A stretch of 64,000 nucleotides of DNA, from positions 62,001 to 126,000 of the forward strand of contig NZ_BMRZ01000019.1 in NCBI RefSeq assembly GCF_014648895.1. Reading direction: 5' to 3'. The translations under genes and the position numbers were made by a program. Below the pieces are notes generated by a model that had not been told where the DNA came from, made no database searches, and saw nothing but the letters and a program-made list of their open reading frames with translations. Origin of the DNA: Streptomyces tanashiensis. GTDB taxonomy: Bacteria > Actinomycetota > Actinomycetes > Streptomycetales > Streptomycetaceae. This document shows positions 25,100 to 34,812 of this stretch, piece after piece (position 1 is the stretch's first letter; each line of letters starts with the position of its first letter).

Positions 25100-26536
25100 T
25101 CAGCCCAGGGAGGTCATGACGTGCTTGATGCGCGTGTAGTCCTCGAAGCCGTAGGCGGAGAGGTCCTTGCCGTAGCCGGACTTCTTGTAGCCGCCGTGGG
25201 GCATCTCGGCGACGAGCGGGATGTGGGTGTTGATCCACACGCAGCCGAAGTCGAGGGCCTTGGACATGCGCATCGCGCGCGCGTGGTCCTTGGTCCAGAC
25301 GGAGGAGGCGAGGGCGTACTCGACGCCGTTCGCGAACTCCAGGGCCTGGGCCTCGTCCGTGAAGGACTGGACGGTGATGACCGGGCCGAAGACCTCGTTC
25401 TGGACGATCTCGTCGTCCTGCTTGAGGCCCGAGACGACGGTCGGGGCGTAGAAGTAGCCCTTGTCGCCGACGCGGTGGCCGCCGGCCTCGACCTTGGCAT
25501 GGGCCGGGAGGCGCTCGATGAAGCCGGTGACCTGCTTCAGCTGGTTGGCGTTGTTCAGCGGGCCGTACAGCACGTCCTCGTCGTCCGGCTGACCGGTCTT
25601 CGTCTCGGCGGCGGCCTTGGCGAGGGCGGCGACGAACTCGTCGTGGATGGACTCGTGCACGAGGACACGGGTCGCGGCCGTACAGTCCTGGCCGGCGTTG
25701 AAGAAGCCCGCGACCGAGATGTCGCCGACGGCCGACTCGATGTCGGTGTCCTCGAAGACGACGACCGGGGCCTTGCCGCCCAGCTCCAGGTGGACGCGCT
25801 TGACGTCCTTGGCCGCCGACTCGGCGACCTGCATGCCGGCGCGGACCGAGCCGGTGATGGAGGCCATCGCCGGGGTCGGGTGCTCGACCATGGCCTTGCC
25901 CGTCTCGCGGTCGCCGCAGACGACGTTGAAGACGCCCTTGGGCACGATCTGACCGATGATCTCGGCCATCAGGACGGTCGACGCGGGGGTCGTGTCCGAG
26001 GGCTTGAGGACGACGGTGTTGCCCGCGGCGAGGGCCGGGGCGAACTTCCACACGGCCATCATCATCGGGTAGTTCCACGGCGCGACCTGCGCGCAGACGC
26101 CGACCGGCTCGCGGCGGACGATGGAGGTCATGCCCTCCATGTACTCGCCGGCCGAGCGGCCCTCGAGCAGCCGGGCGGCACCCGCGAAGAAGCGGATCTG
26201 GTCCACCATCGGCGGAATCTCCTCGCTCGCGGTGAGAGCGACCGGCTTGCCGGTGTTCTCGACCTCGGCGGCGATGAGCTCCTCGGCGCGCTCCTCGAAG
26301 GCGTCGGCGATCTTGAGGAGCACCTTCTGGCGCTCGGACGGCGTGCTGTCACGCCAGGCGGGGAAGGCCGCGGCGGCAGCCTCCATGGCGGCGTCGACGT
26401 CGGCCTGCCCGGAAAGCGGGGAGGTGGCGAAGACCTCGCCGGTGGCCGGGTTGACCACCTCGATGGTGCGGCCGTCGGCCGCGTCGCGGAACTCCCCGTT
26501 GATGTAGTTACGCAGCCGGCGCAGCTCGGTGGTCAC
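25100..26536 (-). CDS. Gamma-aminobutyraldehyde dehydrogenase-like, second copy
   Basis: 478 aa from a GTG at 26536. E251 (LELGGK) and C285 (AGQDCTAATR) are the catalytic pair; APWNYP at 152-157. It is 26 residues shorter than the copy at 13986-15500. It faces the AsnC regulator and aminotransferase across a 190-base divergent region, an arrangement typical of a regulator controlling both arms. Likely role: oxidising the aldehyde made by the aminotransferase. Confidence 0.85.
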   Translation of the reverse strand: MTTELRRLRNYINGEFRDAADGRTIEVVNPATGEVFATSPLSGQADVDAAMEAAAAAFPAWRDSTPSERQKVLLKIADAFEERAEELIAAEVENTGKPVALTASEEIPPMVDQIRFFAGAARLLEGRSAGEYMEGMTSIVRREPVGVCAQVAPWNYPMMMAVWKFAPALAAGNTVVLKPSDTTPASTVLMAEIIGQIVPKGVFNVVCGDRETGKAMVEHPTPAMASITGSVRAGMQVAESAAKDVKRVHLELGGKAPVVVFEDTDIESAVGDISVAGFFNAGQDCTAATRVLVHESIHDEFVAALAKAAAETKTGQPDDEDVLYGPLNNANQLKQVTGFIERLPAHAKVEAGGHRVGDKGYFYAPTVVSGLKQDDEIVQNEVFGPVITVQSFTDEAQALEFANGVEYALASSVWTKDHARAMRMSKALDFGCVWINTHIPLVAEMPHGGYKKSGYGKDLSAYGFEDYTRIKHVMTSLG

Positions 26537-26726
26537 TTGCCACCCCTCCTGTCACGTTCTGTCTTCGCACATCTTTGTGCGGTGTCCCGATGGGCGAGAC
26601 ACCTCAGCCTAATCGCTCGACTGACGCTTTCAACAGCCCCGACCCCCCGCAACTTCGGATTCAGTGAGATCTGGAGCGCTTCACAACGAATTTCATCGCT
26701 CCGGGCTTGCATGACTGCCCATCTCG
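26537..26726. promoter_or_regulatory. Divergent control region of the second polyamine module
   Basis: This region is less GC-rich than its flanks. A perfect 6-bp inverted repeat with a 4-base spacer, CGCACATCTTTGTGCG, lies at 26566-26581, about 30 bases upstream of the aldehyde dehydrogenase start. An AT-richer patch (ACAACGAATTTCAT) lies near 26690. Lrp/AsnC proteins usually bind such places and regulate their own gene, so this is the probable operator region. Promoter elements are not clear enough to place. Confidence 0.5.
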
Positions 26727-27233
26727 GTGCACAGTGAAGCCGTGGCCAGTCGAAGCACAGACTCCAGAACCGGAACCGGTTCGTCCCCGACGATCGACGC
26801 CGTCTCCCTGGCGATCATCGAACAGCTCCAGGAGGACGGTCGCCGCCCCTACGCGGCGATCGGAAAGGCCGTGGGCCTCTCCGAAGCCGCCGTGAGGCAG
26901 CGCGTCCAGAAGCTGCTCGACCAGGGCGTCATGCAGATCGTCGCCGTCACCGACCCTCTCACCGTGGGCTTCCGGCGGCAGGCGATGGTCGGCATCAACG
27001 TCGAGGGTGACCTGGATCCGGTTGCGGAAGCCCTGACAGGCATGGCCGAATGCGAGTACGTGGTGATGACCGCGGGCTCCTTCGACCTGATGGTGGAGAT
27101 CGTCTGCGAGGACGACGACCACCTGCTGGATGTGATCAACAAGCGCATCCGCACACTGCCCGGCGTCCGCTCGACCGAGAGCTTCGTCTACCTCAAGCTC
27201 AAGAAGCAGACCTACATGTGGGGAACTCGATAA
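26727..27233 (+). CDS. Lrp/AsnC-family transcriptional regulator
   Basis: 168 aa from the GTG at 26727 (another GTG at 26742 is possible). N-terminal helix-turn-helix: IEQLQEDGRRPYAAIGKAVGLSEAAVRQRVQKLLDQG. C-terminal ligand-binding RAM domain follows (TAGSFDLMVEIVCEDDDHLL). Only two bases separate its stop from the aminotransferase GTG. I recall that the S. coelicolor protein in this position was described as a regulator of polyamine use (EpuRI); that fits the neighbours here but rests on memory. Confidence 0.88.
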   Translation: MHSEAVASRSTDSRTGTGSSPTIDAVSLAIIEQLQEDGRRPYAAIGKAVGLSEAAVRQRVQKLLDQGVMQIVAVTDPLTVGFRRQAMVGINVEGDLDPVAEALTGMAECEYVVMTAGSFDLMVEIVCEDDDHLLDVINKRIRTLPGVRSTESFVYLKLKKQTYMWGTR

Positions 27234-27235
27234 TC

Positions 27236-28597
27236 GTGACCCAGGACCTCTCCAAGACCGCGTACGACCACCTGTGGATGCACTTCACCCGCATGTCGTC
27301 CTACGAGAACTCGCCCGTTCCCACCATCGTGCGTGGCGAGGGCACCTACATCTTCGACGACAAGGGCAAGCGCTACCTCGACGGTCTCGCGGGGCTCTTC
27401 GTGGTCAACGTCGGACACGGCCGCAAGGAACTGGCCGAGGTCGCGTACAAGCAGGCCCAGGAGCTCGCGTTCTTCCCCGTGTGGTCGTACGCGCACCCCA
27501 AGGCCGTCGAGCTCGCCGAGCGTCTCGCGGACTACGCGCCGGGCGACCTGAACAAGGTCTTCTTCACCACCGGTGGCGGCGAGGCCGTCGAGACCGCCTG
27601 GAAGCTCGCCAAGCAGTACTTCAAGCTGCAGGGCAAGCACACCAAGTACAAGGTCATCTCGCGTGCGGTCGCCTACCACGGCACCCCGCAGGGCGCCCTG
27701 TCCATCACCGGCCTGCCGGCCCTGAAGGCCCCCTTCGAGCCGCTGGTCCCCGGCGCGCACAAGGTGCCGAACACCAACATCTACCGCGCCCCGATCCACG
27801 GCGACGACCCCGAGGCCTTCGGCCGCTGGGCCGCCGACCAGATCGAGCAGCAGATCCTCTTCGAGGGCCCCGACACCGTCGCGGCCGTCTTCCTGGAGCC
27901 CGTGCAGAACGCCGGTGGCTGCTTCCCGCCGCCGCCCGGCTACTTCCAGCGCGTCCGCGAGATCTGCGACCAGTACGACGTGCTGCTCGTCTCGGACGAG
28001 ACGATCTGCGCCTTCGGCCGCCTCGGCACGATGTTCGCCTGTGACAAGTTCGGCTACGTGCCGGACATGATCACCTGCGCCAAGGGCATGACCTCGGGCT
28101 ACTCCCCGATCGGTGCCTGCATCGTCTCGGACCGCATCGCGGAGCCGTTCTACAAGGGCGACAACACCTTCCTGCACGGCTACACCTTCGGTGGCCACCC
28201 GGTGTCGTCGGCGGTCGCGATCGCCAACCTCGACATCTTCGACAAGGAAGGCCTGAACCAGCACGTCCTCGACCAGGAGGGCAACTTCTTCAACACCCTG
28301 AAGAAGCTGCACGACCTCCCGATCGTCGGCGACGTCCGCGGCAACGGCTTCTTCTACGGCATCGAGCTCGTCAAGGACAAGGTCACCAAGGAGTCCTTCA
28401 CGGACGAGGAGACCGAGCGCGTCCTGTACGGCTTCCTCTCCAAGGCCCTGTTCGAGAACGGCCTGTACTGCCGTGCCGACGACCGTGGCGACCCGGTCAT
28501 CCAGCTGGCCCCGCCGCTGATCGCCGACCAGGGCACCTTCGACGAGATCGAGGGAATCCTGCGCTCGGTGCTCACCGAGGCGTGGACCAAGCTGTAA
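27236..28597 (+). CDS. Class III aminotransferase, putrescine/diamine-pyruvate type
   Basis: 453 aa from the GTG at 27236, with GGGG ten bases upstream inside the regulator's last codons. Features: FFTTGGGEAVETAWK near 109-123, catalytic lysine K283 in CAKGMTSGYSPIG, and DETICAFGRLG before it. It resembles omega-amino acid/diamine:pyruvate aminotransferases (SpuC-like) more than GabT. Coupling to the AsnC regulator and the divergent aldehyde dehydrogenase suggests the reaction putrescine (or a related amine) to aminobutyraldehyde. The exact amine cannot be read from sequence. Confidence 0.83.
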   Translation: MTQDLSKTAYDHLWMHFTRMSSYENSPVPTIVRGEGTYIFDDKGKRYLDGLAGLFVVNVGHGRKELAEVAYKQAQELAFFPVWSYAHPKAVELAERLADYAPGDLNKVFFTTGGGEAVETAWKLAKQYFKLQGKHTKYKVISRAVAYHGTPQGALSITGLPALKAPFEPLVPGAHKVPNTNIYRAPIHGDDPEAFGRWAADQIEQQILFEGPDTVAAVFLEPVQNAGGCFPPPPGYFQRVREICDQYDVLLVSDETICAFGRLGTMFACDKFGYVPDMITCAKGMTSGYSPIGACIVSDRIAEPFYKGDNTFLHGYTFGGHPVSSAVAIANLDIFDKEGLNQHVLDQEGNFFNTLKKLHDLPIVGDVRGNGFFYGIELVKDKVTKESFTDEETERVLYGFLSKALFENGLYCRADDRGDPVIQLAPPLIADQGTFDEIEGILRSVLTEAWTKL

Positions 28598-28639
28598 GCA
28601 CGAGGCTGTAAGGACCGAACCACGGCGGTCCCCCCAGCA

Positions 28640-28712
28640 TCACGCCGCCCTCACGGCGTGACCCCCGGCCCGGGTATGCCGCCATCCGAGTGGATGGTGA
28701 CTGCCCGGGCCG
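28640..28712 (+). terminator. Two tandem hairpins behind the aminotransferase gene
   Basis: Hairpin 1 (28640-28661): TCACGCCG / CGGCGTGA, 6-nt loop. Hairpin 2 (28666-28712): outer CGGCCCGGG / CCCGGGCCG and inner CCATCC / GGATGG around GAGT, with an internal loop between. Together they should end the asnC-aminotransferase transcript before the ABC transporter genes. Confidence 0.65.
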
Positions 28713-28829
28713 TGTGCTGTCCGTACAAGCGGATCTGAATCCTTACGGTGCCCAGTGACCGACAGGCCCGTCCTTCGTTCCCCCGGACGGGGGAACGTAA
28801 GAATCGGATCCGACATCGAGGTGTACGCG

Positions 28830-29558
28830 ATGGCCCCACCGGACAACGACGTGCTCTGGGCGCGTTCCCTGCACTGCGCCCTGGGCGGTTCGGACGCGCT
28901 CAGCGGCGTCTCCCTCGGCGTCCGCGAAGGCGAGATCCTCGCCCTCGTCGGCCCGCGCGGCAGCGGCAAGACCACCCTCATGCGCTGCCTCTCCGGCCAG
29001 CTCGTCGCCCAGCAGGGCGAGGTCTGGTTCAACAGCAGCCCCGTCCACACCCTGAGCCCCGCCCAGCGCGAGCGGCTCCGCCGCGACCGCTTCGGCTGGA
29101 TCGACCCCGAGCCCGGCCTCGTCCCCGAACTCACCGGCTGGGAGAACACCGCCCTGCCGCTGCTGCTCCGCGGCGACTCCCACCGGGCGGCGAAGACGGC
29201 CGCCCTGGAATGGCTGGAGCGGCTCGACATCGGCGACAGCGCCCGCAAGCGGCCGCACGCCCTCACCCACTCCGTGCGCCAGCGGATCGCGATCGCCCGC
29301 GCCCTGGTCACCACCCCGTCGGTCCTCTTCGCCGACGAACCCGTCGCCACCCTCCACCGCGCCGACGGCGCACAGGTCCTGCGCACGCTCACCGCAGCGG
29401 CCCGCTCGCACGGCATCACCGTGCTCCTCGCCACCCACGACAGTGAGGTCGCGGCGCTCGCCGACCGCACCGTCGCCCTCCTCGACGGACGCAGGGTCGC
29501 CGCCGTACCCCCGGCGTCAGGGGCGGAGGGCGTCGCCGCGTGCTCGCTCTCCGTCTAG
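28830..29558 (+). CDS. ABC transporter ATP-binding protein with a degenerate signature motif
   Basis: 242 aa from the ATG at 28830 (GAGG seven bases upstream; the frame is open back to a GTG at 28755). Walker A GPRGSGKTT and Walker B VLFADEP are good, the H-loop is LLATHDSEV, but the LSGGQ signature reads LTHSVRQRIAIARA. The layout resembles LolD/MacB-type lipoprotein or peptide export ATPases. It overlaps the permease gene by 19 bases. The altered signature may lower ATP turnover, or the motif has simply diverged. Confidence 0.8.
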   Translation: MAPPDNDVLWARSLHCALGGSDALSGVSLGVREGEILALVGPRGSGKTTLMRCLSGQLVAQQGEVWFNSSPVHTLSPAQRERLRRDRFGWIDPEPGLVPELTGWENTALPLLLRGDSHRAAKTAALEWLERLDIGDSARKRPHALTHSVRQRIAIARALVTTPSVLFADEPVATLHRADGAQVLRTLTAAARSHGITVLLATHDSEVAALADRTVALLDGRRVAAVPPASGAEGVAACSLSV

Positions 29559-30691
29559 CCCGCGGGACCCACCCCCTCGTCCTCACGCGCCGGCTCCTCG
29601 TCGCCGCCGCGGCCGCGGGGGTGGGCTTCCTGCTGCTCTGCACCCTCGGATACGCCGTCGGACACCCGGAGCGGTCCTCGACCTCGGCGCTGCGGCTGCT
29701 CTGGTGCGTCCTGCCGCTCGCCGCCACCGTCCAGTTCGCCGTCGCGGTGGCCCGCACCGACCCCAGCACCCGGCCGCGCCCCGGGCTCTCGGCCGTCGGC
29801 CTCGGCCCCGCCCGCCTCACCGCGATCGCCGCCGCCTCGACGGCCGTCGCCTGCACGCTCGGCTCCGTCGTCGCGCTCCTGTTCTACCTGCACCTGCGCG
29901 GCGACATCACCGGTCTGCCCTTCGACGGCGCGGCCGCCGAGCTCCTCGCCGCCGACCAGCCGATCCCGCTCGCGGCCGCCCTCACCCTGCTCGCCGTCCT
30001 GCCGGTCGTCGCCGCCACGGCGGCCGGCCTGGCGCTGCGCCCCCGCACCGCACCGGTCCCGCCGGAGGGCGCCGAGACGACGATGCCGTCCGGGCTGCCC
30101 TGGGGTGTCGCCCTCGTCGCCATCGGCCTCGCGATCGAGACGTACGCGGGCCGCGGCGGCGCCGGGAGCGGCCTCCCGCTGCCGGGCCGCTTCGACGGCA
30201 ACCCGGCGGGCGTCCTCGCCGGCTGGGTCCTCACCGCCGCGGGCCTCGCCCTGGCGGGCCCGGGCCTCGCCCACGGCTGCGGCCGGCTCCTCCAGGCGGT
30301 CCGGCCGGGCGCCACCCGGCTCCTCGCGGGCCGCGTCCTGATGGACGAGGCCCGCCGTATCGGCCGCCCGCTCGGCGTGGTGAGCGCCGTGCTCTCCGGC
30401 ACCTTCGCCGCGGCCTCGGTGTACGACGCGGGCACGGGCTCCGACGCCTTCGGCCCCCTCACCGGCCTCGGCGCCGCCCTGATCCTGGCCTGCACCACCG
30501 CCACCCTCCTGACGGCCGCGCTGGAATCCAGGCAGGGCCGCGCCCACACCACGGAGGCCCTCCTCCGCATCGGCGCACCGCCCACCGTCCTGCGCACGGC
30601 GGCGCTGCTGCGCGCCGGCGCGCTGCTCGCCGTCTTCCTCCCGCTGACCTGGGCGGTCGCGGAACTGGCGGCCCTGCCGCTGACCGGCTGA
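29540..30691 (+). CDS. ABC transporter permease-like membrane protein
   Basis: 383 aa from a GTG at 29540, overlapping the ATPase gene. Seven or eight hydrophobic segments in the FtsX/MacB-like arrangement: one N-terminal, a cluster in the middle, and two near the end (ALILACTTATLLTAAL; AVFLPLTWAVAELAAL). The large extracellular domain typical of MacB is absent; only a short loop lies after the first segments. No substrate can be inferred. Confidence 0.72.
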   Translation: MLALRLARGTHPLVLTRRLLVAAAAAGVGFLLLCTLGYAVGHPERSSTSALRLLWCVLPLAATVQFAVAVARTDPSTRPRPGLSAVGLGPARLTAIAAASTAVACTLGSVVALLFYLHLRGDITGLPFDGAAAELLAADQPIPLAAALTLLAVLPVVAATAAGLALRPRTAPVPPEGAETTMPSGLPWGVALVAIGLAIETYAGRGGAGSGLPLPGRFDGNPAGVLAGWVLTAAGLALAGPGLAHGCGRLLQAVRPGATRLLAGRVLMDEARRIGRPLGVVSAVLSGTFAAASVYDAGTGSDAFGPLTGLGAALILACTTATLLTAALESRQGRAHTTEALLRIGAPPTVLRTAALLRAGALLAVFLPLTWAVAELAALPLTG

Positions 30692-30769
30692 GCGGCCCCG
30701 CCCAGCGCCCGCCCGGCTCGGCCACCCGCACGAGGGGCCGCCCACCACGGCGGCCCCTATCGTGGGCCC

Positions 30770-31909
30770 ATGGCGACGCTTCCCCCGGCACACCGCCCGC
30801 CCGGACCGCGCGGGCACGGACGCGAGATCCACACGCTCGCCGAGTTCGACGCCGCCGCAGCCCGCCCCGGCTCACTGACAGGACACCGGATCCAGTCGAT
30901 CGACCTCACCGGCCGGACCTTCACCCTGCTCACCGCGGTCACCGCCGACGCCGTCTTCCTCGGCTGCCGGATGGAGCCGGAGGCCGCCGCCAAGGTCCGC
31001 GCCGACGGGGCACTCGTCTTCCCGCCCGTCCCCGAGCTGCCCTTCGACCCCTACCGGGCGCGGCTCTACACCCCCGAGGAGCTCTACGAGGGGATCACCG
31101 ACGCCGGGTACGGGGGAACGCCGGACGCGCGCGCGTACGCGTGGTTCGGCCGGACCAGGGCCGACGGCGACATCCTCTCCTCGATGCTCCGCTCCCTCCA
31201 CGACGACGCCGTCTCCGACGCCCTCGACGAACTCCTCGACGGAGCCCGGGTCGTCGGCGTCATGGGCGGGCACGCGATGGGCCGGGGCACGGAGGCGTAC
31301 GCGGGCGCGGCCCGGCTCGGCAGGTCCCTGGCCCGCGCCGGGATGACCGTGGCGACCGGCGGCGGACCGGGCGCGATGGAAGCGGCGAACCTCGGCGCGT
31401 ACCTCGCGCCCTTCGAGGACGCGGCCCTCACCTCCGCGCTCGACCTCCTCGCTCGGGCCCCGTCCTTCACCCCGTCGGTGACCGACTGGGCACGCGCCGC
31501 CTTCGCGGTACGGGACCTGTGGCCGCACGGCGGCGACTCGGTCGGCATCCCCACCTGGTTCTACGGCCACGAGCCGCCGAACCCCTTCGCCGACCACATC
31601 GCCAAGTACTTCGCCAACGCCACCAGGGAGGACGGCCTGCTCGCCCGCTCGACGGCGGGCATCGTCTTCCTCCCGGGAGCGGCGGGCACGGTGCAGGAGG
31701 TCTTCGACAACGCGACCCCGAACTACTACGGGTCCCGGGGCGACGCGACCCCGATGGTCCTGGTGAACCGCGCCCACTGGACGGAACACCTCCCGGCCTG
31801 GCCCCTCCTGGAGGCCCTGGCCGCCGGCCGCCCGATGGCGGCCCGCATCACCCTCGTGGACTCGATCGACGAGGCTCCGGAGGCCCTGGAGCGGCTGGCG
31901 AAGGCCTGA
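30770..31909 (+). CDS. LOG-family nucleotide-binding protein with an N-terminal extension
   Basis: 379 aa. The lysine-decarboxylase-like/LOG Rossmann fold occupies about 155-375: GVMGGHAMGRG, TGGGPGAMEAANLGAY and PGAAGTVQE (the usual PGGxGTxxE with Ala for Gly). LOG enzymes release cytokinin-type bases from nucleotide monophosphates or hydrolyse other nucleotides. The first 150 residues are not part of a short LOG protein and contain LTGRTFTLLTAVTADAVFLG and a FDPYRARLYTPEEL block. The gene stands alone. Confidence 0.78.
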   Translation: MATLPPAHRPPGPRGHGREIHTLAEFDAAAARPGSLTGHRIQSIDLTGRTFTLLTAVTADAVFLGCRMEPEAAAKVRADGALVFPPVPELPFDPYRARLYTPEELYEGITDAGYGGTPDARAYAWFGRTRADGDILSSMLRSLHDDAVSDALDELLDGARVVGVMGGHAMGRGTEAYAGAARLGRSLARAGMTVATGGGPGAMEAANLGAYLAPFEDAALTSALDLLARAPSFTPSVTDWARAAFAVRDLWPHGGDSVGIPTWFYGHEPPNPFADHIAKYFANATREDGLLARSTAGIVFLPGAAGTVQEVFDNATPNYYGSRGDATPMVLVNRAHWTEHLPAWPLLEALAAGRPMAARITLVDSIDEAPEALERLAKA

Positions 31910-31989
31910 CGGGGCGGGCGGGCCGGCGGGGGCTCACGAAGTGCTGCCGAGAGGCCGGCGGGGGCCTGCCCCCTGAGCCGTATCCCCGC

Positions 31990-32007
31990 CTCCGCCGCAC
32001 GGCGGAG
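31990..32007 (+). terminator. Short hairpin behind the LOG-family gene
   Basis: CTCCGCC and GGCGGAG around GCAC, in a C/G-rich 150-base gap. Downstream of the LOG-family stop and 56 bases before the next ATG. A plausible weak terminator; no T-run. Confidence 0.35.
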
Positions 32008-32063
32008 CGGGAGGCGACCACAGGCCGACGCCCCCGGGGGGCGCTTCCCGCGAGGCTCGGACC

Positions 32064-33164
32064 ATGACGCCGAAGACACGTCCGGCCGAACGGCCGTCCT
32101 GGGCCGACTGGCCCTCCTGGGCGGGGCGCGCCGCCCTCCTCTGGTCGCTTCTGTACGCCACGGGCGCGGGGCTCGCCGCCCTCACCGGGCCCGCGTTCGG
32201 CTACGCGCTCCTCGGCAAGGGAACGGGCACGGCCGCCGAGGCAGCCGCGGCGGTGCTGTACGGGACCACCGCCGTCCTCGCGTACGCGCTGCTCCGCCGC
32301 CCGGACACGAGGTGGCTGTCCACCGCTGCCTGGGCGGTCGTCGCGCTCTGTCTGACCTCGGGCTTCCCGGCCCTCCTCAGCCCCACCCACCTGCTGTTCT
32401 TCCTGTCCCGCAACCAGGACCCGGTCGACTGGGCGGCCCTGGTCAACCAGTCCCTCGCCGTCCTCGGCGCGGTGCTGTGGGGGCGCGCGGCCCTCGCCCA
32501 CCGCCGCCGGGCGCTCGGCACGTGCCTGTACTGCGGCGGGCGTGGCCGCACCGCCACGGGCACGGAGAGCGCGCCCGCCACCCGCGCCGGTCTCGTCGCC
32601 GTCGCCGCCCTCGTCCCGTACACCGTCCTGAAGACGATGTGGGCGCTGGGCGTCACCCCCGGCTACACGGGCACCGGCCGCCCCGGTGCCGACCCCGAGT
32701 ACACCAGCGACCTGGGCATCTGGCTGTACGACCACGGGGTCGACGTCACCGCCGTCCTCGCCCTCATCGGCATGGCCCTCGCGCTCGCGCTGACCCGGCC
32801 GTGGGGCCGGCGGCTGCCCCGGCTGCCGCTGCTCGCGCTCGGCTGGGCCGGGGCGGGCGCGCTCGCCCCGTTCGGGGCCTTCCTCGCCGCGCTGGGCGTG
32901 CTCGCCTGGACCGGTGTCATCGACGTCGGCATGGCGGACCACGCCCCCTGGGTGGTCGCCGTCGCCTACGGCGGCTTCTCCCTCTACGGGCTCGCCCTCG
33001 CCCGGGCCGCCCACCGGTTCCAGCGGGCGACCCGTACGGCCTGCGGACGATGCCGGCCGGTCACTTCCGCCAGTAGAGGTGGTGCGTCACCGTCCCGCCC
33101 GGGCTGGGCACGACATCGCGGTGGAACCGGTCGAGCAGCTCGTCGGGCGAGTCCCAGAGCTTGA
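32064..33164 (+). CDS. Integral membrane protein of unknown function
   Basis: 366 aa from the ATG at 32064. About eight hydrophobic segments fill residues 20-325, with a cytosolic loop containing a lone CLYCGG motif near 153. The final 35 codons (after TRTACGRCRP) read antisense through the 3' end of the reductase gene, a 104-bp overlap, and look like random high-GC coding. No family assigned. Confidence 0.65.
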   Translation: MTPKTRPAERPSWADWPSWAGRAALLWSLLYATGAGLAALTGPAFGYALLGKGTGTAAEAAAAVLYGTTAVLAYALLRRPDTRWLSTAAWAVVALCLTSGFPALLSPTHLLFFLSRNQDPVDWAALVNQSLAVLGAVLWGRAALAHRRRALGTCLYCGGRGRTATGTESAPATRAGLVAVAALVPYTVLKTMWALGVTPGYTGTGRPGADPEYTSDLGIWLYDHGVDVTAVLALIGMALALALTRPWGRRLPRLPLLALGWAGAGALAPFGAFLAALGVLAWTGVIDVGMADHAPWVVAVAYGGFSLYGLALARAAHRFQRATRTACGRCRPVTSASRGGASPSRPGWARHRGGTGRAARRASPRA

Positions 33165-33708
33165 CCCCGGCGCCGAGCTTCACCGGCGAGACCGCGACGT
33201 GCAGGGTGTCCACGAGGTCGGCGTCGAGGAACTCCCGGATCGTGGTCGCCCCGCCGCCGAGCCGGACGTCCTTGCCGTCCGCCGCCTCCCGCGCGGTCGC
33301 CAGGGCCGTGGCCGGGTCGGCGTCGATGAAGTGGAACGTGGTGTCGGAGAGCGTGAACGACGGACGCGGATGGTGGGTCAGGACGAACACCGGCGTGTGG
33401 AACGGCGGCTCGTCGCCCCACCAGCCGCGCCACTCCTCGTCCTGCCAGGGCCCACGCTGGGGCCCGAACTTGTTGCGGCCCATGATCTCGGCGCCGATGT
33501 TCCGGGCGAAGTCCCGCGTGAAGTAGTCGTCGAGGCCCCGGCTGCCCCCGGGGTCGGTGCGGTTGGGCCAGCTCGCCGTGGCCCCGGCCCAGGAGAACAG
33601 CTCCCCCGGATCCGCGTGGCCGAACGGCCGCTCCAGGCTCTGGCCCTCCCCCGTACCGAAACCGTCGGACGAGACCATGAAGTTCTGCACTCTGAGCAAC
33701 TGGCCCAT
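33061..33708 (-). CDS. Dihydrofolate reductase-fold protein (RibD C-terminal family)
   Basis: 215 aa. N-terminal MVSSDGFGTGEGQ, central GAEIMGRNKFGP and HTPVFVLTHHPRP, and C-terminal KLGAGVKLW follow the RibD_C/DHFR-like pattern seen in many actinomycete small reductases. The DHFR fold and NADPH use are likely; the substrate is unknown and need not be folate. It faces the preceding membrane protein gene tail-to-tail and lies 81 bases before the thiQ stop on the same strand side. Confidence 0.83.
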   Translation of the reverse strand: MGQLLRVQNFMVSSDGFGTGEGQSLERPFGHADPGELFSWAGATASWPNRTDPGGSRGLDDYFTRDFARNIGAEIMGRNKFGPQRGPWQDEEWRGWWGDEPPFHTPVFVLTHHPRPSFTLSDTTFHFIDADPATALATAREAADGKDVRLGGGATTIREFLDADLVDTLHVAVSPVKLGAGVKLWDSPDELLDRFHRDVVPSPGGTVTHHLYWRK

Positions 33709-33789
33709 CGCTGTGCCTCCTGTGTGGTGGGCGGAGAGACGCCGAACACCTAAGGAGACTCCCCCGACCGGGAAAACTCATCGCACCCG

Positions 33790-34811
<1,022 letters not shown>

Positions 34812-34812
<1 letters not shown>

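Noticed and set aside
28755..28829. Longer N-terminus of the ABC ATPase from the GTG at 28755
   Set aside because: The extra 25 residues are not typical of the family, and the ATG at 28830 has a better-placed GAGG; kept only as an alternative.
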